Origin: a virus
Strand: one strand, 5' to 3'
Length of the DNA: 26,851 bases
IMG/VR virus record: IMGVR_UViG_3300034105_000261
Coordinates: 1 to 26,851 of that record
Within the stretch, counting starts at the first letter, position 1. Each line of letters starts with the position of its first letter. Under the pieces are notes generated by a model. The model was not told the DNA's origin, ran no database searches, and saw only the letters and a program-made list of their open reading frames with translations. Of the stretch, positions 24,301 through 26,851 are shown piece by piece. A program made the translations under genes and the position numbers.

Positions 24301-25782
24301 GAAAAACTTAATCTTGCTGACAGCCGTACCATTCGTAATCTTGAACGACAAAAAGAAATGATTCAGCGCCAAATTGATGCCCTGCAAAGATTAAACGATA
24401 CTGATCAAACAAGAATTGATTCAATAAAACGAGAAGACGAACTTAGAAATAGAATTTCCGATGCTTTAAGTCATGATCTTGATATCATGTCTCAACAAGA
24501 AAAGGTAATCCAAGATAACTACAACAAGAGGGTTAATGCTCTTGATGAAATAGCAAAGGTTAATGAGTATATCATTAGTCAACAAAAGGGTCAACTTGGA
24601 TTAGCGCAAGCACTAAGCCAAGGAGACGTTTATGCCGCAGCAGCGGCACAACAAGAAATGTTGGCATCAAGTGATCAGAATGCTTCCCAACAAATGAAGG
24701 ATAGCCTTAAAGTTGGTATGGAGAATCAAGTTGCTGGACTAACTACTGCTGGTGGGCTAACAAGAGAACAAGCAGAAGCACAGATTGCCTCTATCAAAGA
24801 ACAATCTTATCAAACAAGTCTACAGATTCGTGATATTGAAGATGCCATATATAATAGAAATCTTGAAATGGCTCCATTGAAGAAGCAACAGTATGATGTT
24901 GATGTATTGATTCAGGGTGTTCAAGATACAATCTATAAGAGAGAAACAGAAATCATTGGGCTGCAAGATGGAAAACTTGCCAACTTGCAAACTGAACTTG
25001 GAAAATTAAACGATATAAAGGCTGGTTTTGACGATATCTTAGAAGCGCAAATCAGTAGTTTAGAGTTAAAGATAGATGATTTAAAATTGCTTGATGGTCA
25101 AAAAGAAAGAGTAGATAAAATTGCTAACGCTTGGTATAAAGTTAAAAAAGAAATTTTAGATGCACAACGTTTGGCTTCTGGAGATTTAAAGGATTTAGGA
25201 CCAGCACCAAAGCCAGATGAATTAGAATCAAAAGAAGATTATCAGGCTAGAGTAGATGCATGGACGAAAAAACGTGATGCTATTCTTGCAAAAAGAGATG
25301 CATCCAGCAATGCTTCACTTAATTCTGGAAAGGCTGCAATAAAATTAGCCACTGGTGGAATGGCTACGAAAGGCGGGGCATACAAGAGTCCAAATCTTGG
25401 AATAAACACAAGTATGAGTGGGTCTTATAAGAGTCCTGGTGCTCAAGTCGTTGGAGCGGGAGGAGGAGATTCAGTTTCTGCTATGCTTACCCCTGGAGAA
25501 TTTGTAATGCGTAGGGCTTCTGTTCAAAAGTATGGAATGCCAATGCTTTCAAGAATGAACATGGGATCATTCGATATGCCAAGGTACAACACTCAGCAAC
25601 CAATTATCACATCCGTACAACCAACATCAAATACATCCAACATCAACGCTCCAGTGTATAATACATATAGCGTTAATGTTAGTGCAAATACAAATGCTTC
25701 TGCTGATGATATCGCAAATACAGTTATGACTAAAATTAAGAAGGTAGATAGTATGGCAGTAAGGAGTTTCCGTGGATACTAA
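18322..25782 (+). CDS. Tape measure protein
   Basis: 2486 residues. It sets tail length and helps DNA entry. At about 0.15 nm per residue, a tail near 370 nm is predicted. Regions: N-terminal helices (TEQATAQLRSLQAQINSFNN); a TP901-type tape measure core at about 205-510 (YTKYGITLADTIKLSGRAAA, TLRFATLGQMDYNQALDTT, MREGGVSAENAANGLKSGL); hydrophobic segments at about 540-570 and 1235-1265 that could be membrane-active; a GGVVPGSGSGDKIPALLEPGE motif near 670-690; an INSPSEAYAEVMDD motif near 1038; long Lys/Glu/Gln-rich helices; a coiled coil at about 1950-2050; and a second GGGDSVSAMLTPGEFV motif near 2380-2395. No lysozyme or peptidase domain is recognised. It has its own promoter. Its end overlaps the next start by 11 bases. 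Confidence 0.95.
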   Translation: MSTPVNANINVLINTEQATAQLRSLQAQINSFNNAAISSSSAAAAKQIALNKALMDSASASGMFNARIVPVTSSVDRFSQALDKGKLSLGEYTRYAASQMPSLSRVFKKEFDMMASVAEDRVKRIQTQYTALGKSQKALSLQPTALAMEDFGTKAAIAAQKQMLFNKMIDDGSTKLLNWGKNTQWAGRQLMVGFSLPLAAFGAIAAKTFMEIDKATISLKRVYGDLDTTKEELNANVEAVKGLGKEYTKYGITLADTIKLSGRAAATGATNEKLMAATEQTLRFATLGQMDYNQALDTTISLQTAFNISNEDLGKTVDYLNAVENQTILTMEDMSLAIPRVATVVQGLGGSVEDLAIMMTAMREGGVSAENAANGLKSGLASLINPTKRASEGLAGMGINLKGIINQNKGDLMGIVTEFGAAINKLDGFSRQQVLEKVFGKFQYARMSALFTNITKDSGQAARAMDIAAMSAEELASISEKELGQISESTSVKFQAAMEQLKIAIAPIGEAFLKALTPVISVVTKIADAFNNLPDGVKNATALIIGLVAGIGPIILMTVGLLANGFANIVKFIQTLRRGFSRIKGDASVFDYLSNAELDAAAAAQTLEGKTSQLTSSLRLQKDAVQSLIGMYGRYTKSAGLAATALPTTLGGGGRRGRGQPPTLRMADGGVVPGSGSGDKIPALLEPGETVVTKKASQRYAPVIAAMNAGTLPGYKKGKNANVPNLVGATMPEGLEFRQDTRTTQGIELFFNRIREAAIAAGTLDDTIERTNAVLASLAAAGKRVSSSGFMAAMAQQGFAPQLPGARYNAKAAGETRTVEQQLLAERPSTGAKEYATADAASRAAGDAMEAYEEERLKQLRYEGKLKDDQLKEYKKNSDKRVKSARQVDRAHTIEIKNNEEKLIFENWQSQNWKAQSGAENQLSQIMQSSPRTQRAYLAELERSEFTEQQKQEIARKVTKGMALTEQELQLQKRILEKMLRDTQIDVSPGFRSFATGAVAAAEVRQDRFNSDSGERDAIESGRSYGRAAVTGTKKAMKINSPSEAYAEVMDDAAEGMVVGAKRSSKVAASSGKMLAQSAREAYKMEMSHLRRDMRNVGVMEAGGMTDATQQTRQLRRLEESRQKARTVELVETKRMAKLADENARLAAQSARAMLEQELAMQEQVLVSQQGGGDASGKKDIRGKIMGASMGASGIAIGLSMMDNAVGQFAQKLMPAMIALDVASTAMMLLGETTVKTALKMALVAAPWALAIAAIGLFVWNIKQSTDKQNELIAANQKYIDAALGSAGAMTAFARQTGKSTLMQQAAASFASSEGITTAQKGFAADFTQGEAGKGVVKSVGMLSGKERLSSLTAQVTQALAAGFLTAGQAKAVARQVSIELNDPMIGHAVVTSINGQLKKDGKTLRKTASEVFMGTISDTMSPQLDVVKNKILENQALVSRLKNEPRPEGATGRTWLAPMGATVSKEEGGAAFQIAATNATKYREALALLTIEKNKGTITQKEYNQLSKEASTGLSDQITAISQLNTVLGVSGKDYVGGYFKEYAKGMGMTEEQFTQLESSVESVKSSLGTIPKDFVTKLTFSVASGGLSLDELKNLDSIFKLSEGGAQYKAEFDLLINQEGMSVEDATRFYLSIYNTEDTIKKQIIMVASVYGLKAAEDLKATLIYMEGISNQNLKKELGIAIEGADAKRLAEAADYLSYLDSVPNKRDFITNLTTYITEITTTKKIGEAVLSGNDMYAIRAAQRGVTGSTPAEIAAQKAALDESKRLAIAARDAAGGAGNGDKEGDGGGGSKTKSILQQLIADTEANLKIFPGMLNKIKDKFGKKNLIPQAIIDSLGAGEDGLKNLQELLNMSKSKVKQLIADYTKTTSSQTLVNIKKAGTEKRQQINAQGILERQGFSKEDAKSLSSNAEDALLIINAAAGKTKESLKAVMTALRATLDTVDPNEKAISDLNQQIEDTNLAYKQQVQPVNEAISAKQKEIDVINDQIDAKEKLNLADSRTIRNLERQKEMIQRQIDALQRLNDTDQTRIDSIKREDELRNRISDALSHDLDIMSQQEKVIQDNYNKRVNALDEIAKVNEYIISQQKGQLGLAQALSQGDVYAAAAAQQEMLASSDQNASQQMKDSLKVGMENQVAGLTTAGGLTREQAEAQIASIKEQSYQTSLQIRDIEDAIYNRNLEMAPLKKQQYDVDVLIQGVQDTIYKRETEIIGLQDGKLANLQTELGKLNDIKAGFDDILEAQISSLELKIDDLKLLDGQKERVDKIANAWYKVKKEILDAQRLASGDLKDLGPAPKPDELESKEDYQARVDAWTKKRDAILAKRDASSNASLNSGKAAIKLATGGMATKGGAYKSPNLGINTSMSGSYKSPGAQVVGAGGGDSVSAMLTPGEFVMRRASVQKYGMPMLSRMNMGSFDMPRYNTQQPIITSVQPTSNTSNINAPVYNTYSVNVSANTNASADDIANTVMTKIKKVDSMAVRSFRGY

Positions 25783-26452
25783 TCCAAGTAATTTAGAACT
25801 GGTTACCTTAAATCCCCCAGCAAATCCAGGGACTCAAGTGTACGGTGCTAATTATATGCCCAAAAGAACAAAGTGGTCAAGACCACAAGCAATGCTTTGG
25901 TCTGACAATGCTGGAACTATTATGGATAACGTTAGGTTTCCGCTGGGCATAGAAAAAGAAGATTTCTTGATACTCTCAGATCATAATCGTGGAGAGATGA
26001 GCATTGCTCAGCAAAGAATTGAGACAAGGCAAAGAATGATTAATGGAACAATGAGATCATATTTCATTGCCAACAAGATAAATATATCGGTTGCGTGGAA
26101 TAGACTTCCATCTAGATCATTTTCTAGAAACGTAATATTCGATCAGAACGGTGATCCAGTTCCATCATCAACGTATACCGAATATACCGCAGATGCGGGG
26201 GCAGGCGGTGTAGAAATTCTTGATTGGTATGAAAATCATTCAGGACCATTCTATGTATACCTAGCATATGATAAATACAATAACCCATCCTTTCAAACTG
26301 GTGGAGCGATTACAGATGCTTCCTTTAACTACCTATCAATATACAATGATGTCAGGCTGATGTTCTTTTCATCATTCGATTATTCAATAGAAAAAAGAGG
26401 CGCAAACAATTTTGATTTCTGGAATATCAATGTGTCATTGGAAGAAGTCTAA
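25772..26452 (+). CDS. Distal tail / minor tail protein
   Basis: 226 residues from GTG 25772. AAGGAG at 25761-25766 lies five bases before the GTG, inside the tape measure gene, which decides the start; a later ATG would remove much of the N terminus. The sequence contains FPLGIEKEDFLILSDHNRGE, a NISVAWNRLPSR strand pair, GAGGVEILDWYENHSGPFYVYLAYDKY and a C-terminal FDYSIEKRGANNFDFWNINV, then SLEEV. Proteins immediately after the tape measure gene usually form the distal tail ring or baseplate hub. The C-terminal pattern resembles minor tail proteins of actinobacteriophages. The stop overlaps the next ATG (TAATG). The exact ring (Dit-like or other) is uncertain. Confidence 0.78.
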   Translation: MDTNPSNLELVTLNPPANPGTQVYGANYMPKRTKWSRPQAMLWSDNAGTIMDNVRFPLGIEKEDFLILSDHNRGEMSIAQQRIETRQRMINGTMRSYFIANKINISVAWNRLPSRSFSRNVIFDQNGDPVPSSTYTEYTADAGAGGVEILDWYENHSGPFYVYLAYDKYNNPSFQTGGAITDASFNYLSIYNDVRLMFFSSFDYSIEKRGANNFDFWNINVSLEEV

Positions 26453-26851
26453 TGTTTCAATCAGATCCTTTAAACGATCATCTTAAGACATCTCATACAA
26501 TTGCAAGTGCTCAAGAAGTATTTCTTGAATTAAATCTTAACCAAGCAGATAATATTGAAAAACTTGGCAACTATCGTTACAGACCCGCGCTTGCAGGAAG
26601 TGTGTTTGCTTCAATTAAAACAACGTATGATGATGATAGCGGATCAATAAAGTATTACACTGGAGCCACAGATTCTGACATCATAGTTGACAATGGTTTT
26701 GATGATGATAATGAGCCAATTTCGTTTATTACAAAAAAGAAAAAATTGAACCTGCTCTATTCACTAGAAGATTGTATAAAACCATATAGACCAAGGTCTG
26801 GAATAAATAAATTATTGTACCTAAACAGTCCAATGGTAACAATTCAAGTGG
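26452..26851 (+). CDS. Distal minor tail protein (3' partial)
   Basis: The frame opens at ATG 26452, overlapping the previous stop, and runs to the end of the window with 133 codons visible and no stop. It begins MFQSDPLNDHLKTSHTIASA and contains a KLNLLYSLEDCIKPYRPRSG segment followed by INKLLYL. This last segment recurs in large minor tail proteins of actinobacteriophages, encoded downstream of the tape measure gene. I infer a tail-tip structural protein whose larger part lies outside the window. It is translationally coupled to the upstream gene. Confidence 0.75.
   Translation, partial: MFQSDPLNDHLKTSHTIASAQEVFLELNLNQADNIEKLGNYRYRPALAGSVFASIKTTYDDDSGSIKYYTGATDSDIIVDNGFDDDNEPISFITKKKKLNLLYSLEDCIKPYRPRSGINKLLYLNSPMVTIQV

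Noticed and set aside
1-26851. tRNA or other structured RNA genes
   Set aside because: No cloverleaf or tRNA-like TTCGANTC arm was found in the short intergenic gaps, which are fully taken up by promoters and hairpins.

Overview
This window is a late structural (virion morphogenesis) region of a long-tailed siphovirus. Every supported gene is on the + strand and packed head to tail. Many junctions are translationally coupled (TAATG or ATGA overlaps). The protein families (XkdF-like protease, PF04860-type portal, HK97-type capsid, TP901-type tape measure, distal tail proteins with an LEDCIKPYRPRSGI segment) look like those of actinobacteriophages. The composition is AT-leaning, several genes appear to be leaderless, and the ribonucleotide reductase is vitamin B12-dependent. 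I infer an actinobacterium of low to moderate GC as host, for example a freshwater planktonic lineage. That is inference; no host marker is present. No integrase, repressor, lysis or replication module is visible, and terminase is outside the window.

Layout. (1) 2-2604: receptor-binding and appendage genes: a glycine-rich protein with two homologous modules (5' end missing), a 99-residue conserved small protein, and a repeat-type tail fibre. (2) 2723-5082: a metabolic insert of a monomeric class II ribonucleotide reductase (nrdJ type) whose stop codon overlaps the start of an endonuclease VII/HNH gene. (3) 5142-8795: a 1217-residue tail appendage protein with LamG/concanavalin-like folds. (4) 8814-13584: a small unknown protein, portal, prohead protease with a fused scaffold-like C terminus, and major capsid protein. 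(5) 13672-16746: connector and neck genes. (6) 16819-26851: tail tube, tail assembly chaperones made by a -1 frameshift, a 2486-residue tape measure protein, and distal tail genes, the last running off the window.

Expression signals are unusually easy to read. An extended -10 element, TGnTATAAT or a close variant, precedes almost every transcription unit. Three such elements place the transcription start on or within one base of an ATG that has no Shine-Dalgarno sequence, and a fourth leaves about four bases. GC-rich hairpins, two with UUCG loops, follow the major capsid and tail tube genes, and a fresh promoter follows each. Inside the protease gene, a perfect AAAGGAGGT seven bases before an in-frame ATG suggests a separately translated 188-residue scaffold. 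The chaperone pair is joined by a GGGAAAC slippery heptamer.

The least ordinary points are the array of extended -10 promoters with leaderless structural genes, the nested scaffold start, and the class II reductase plus homing-type endonuclease inside the virion module. I did not see a wholly new defence or mobile system here.
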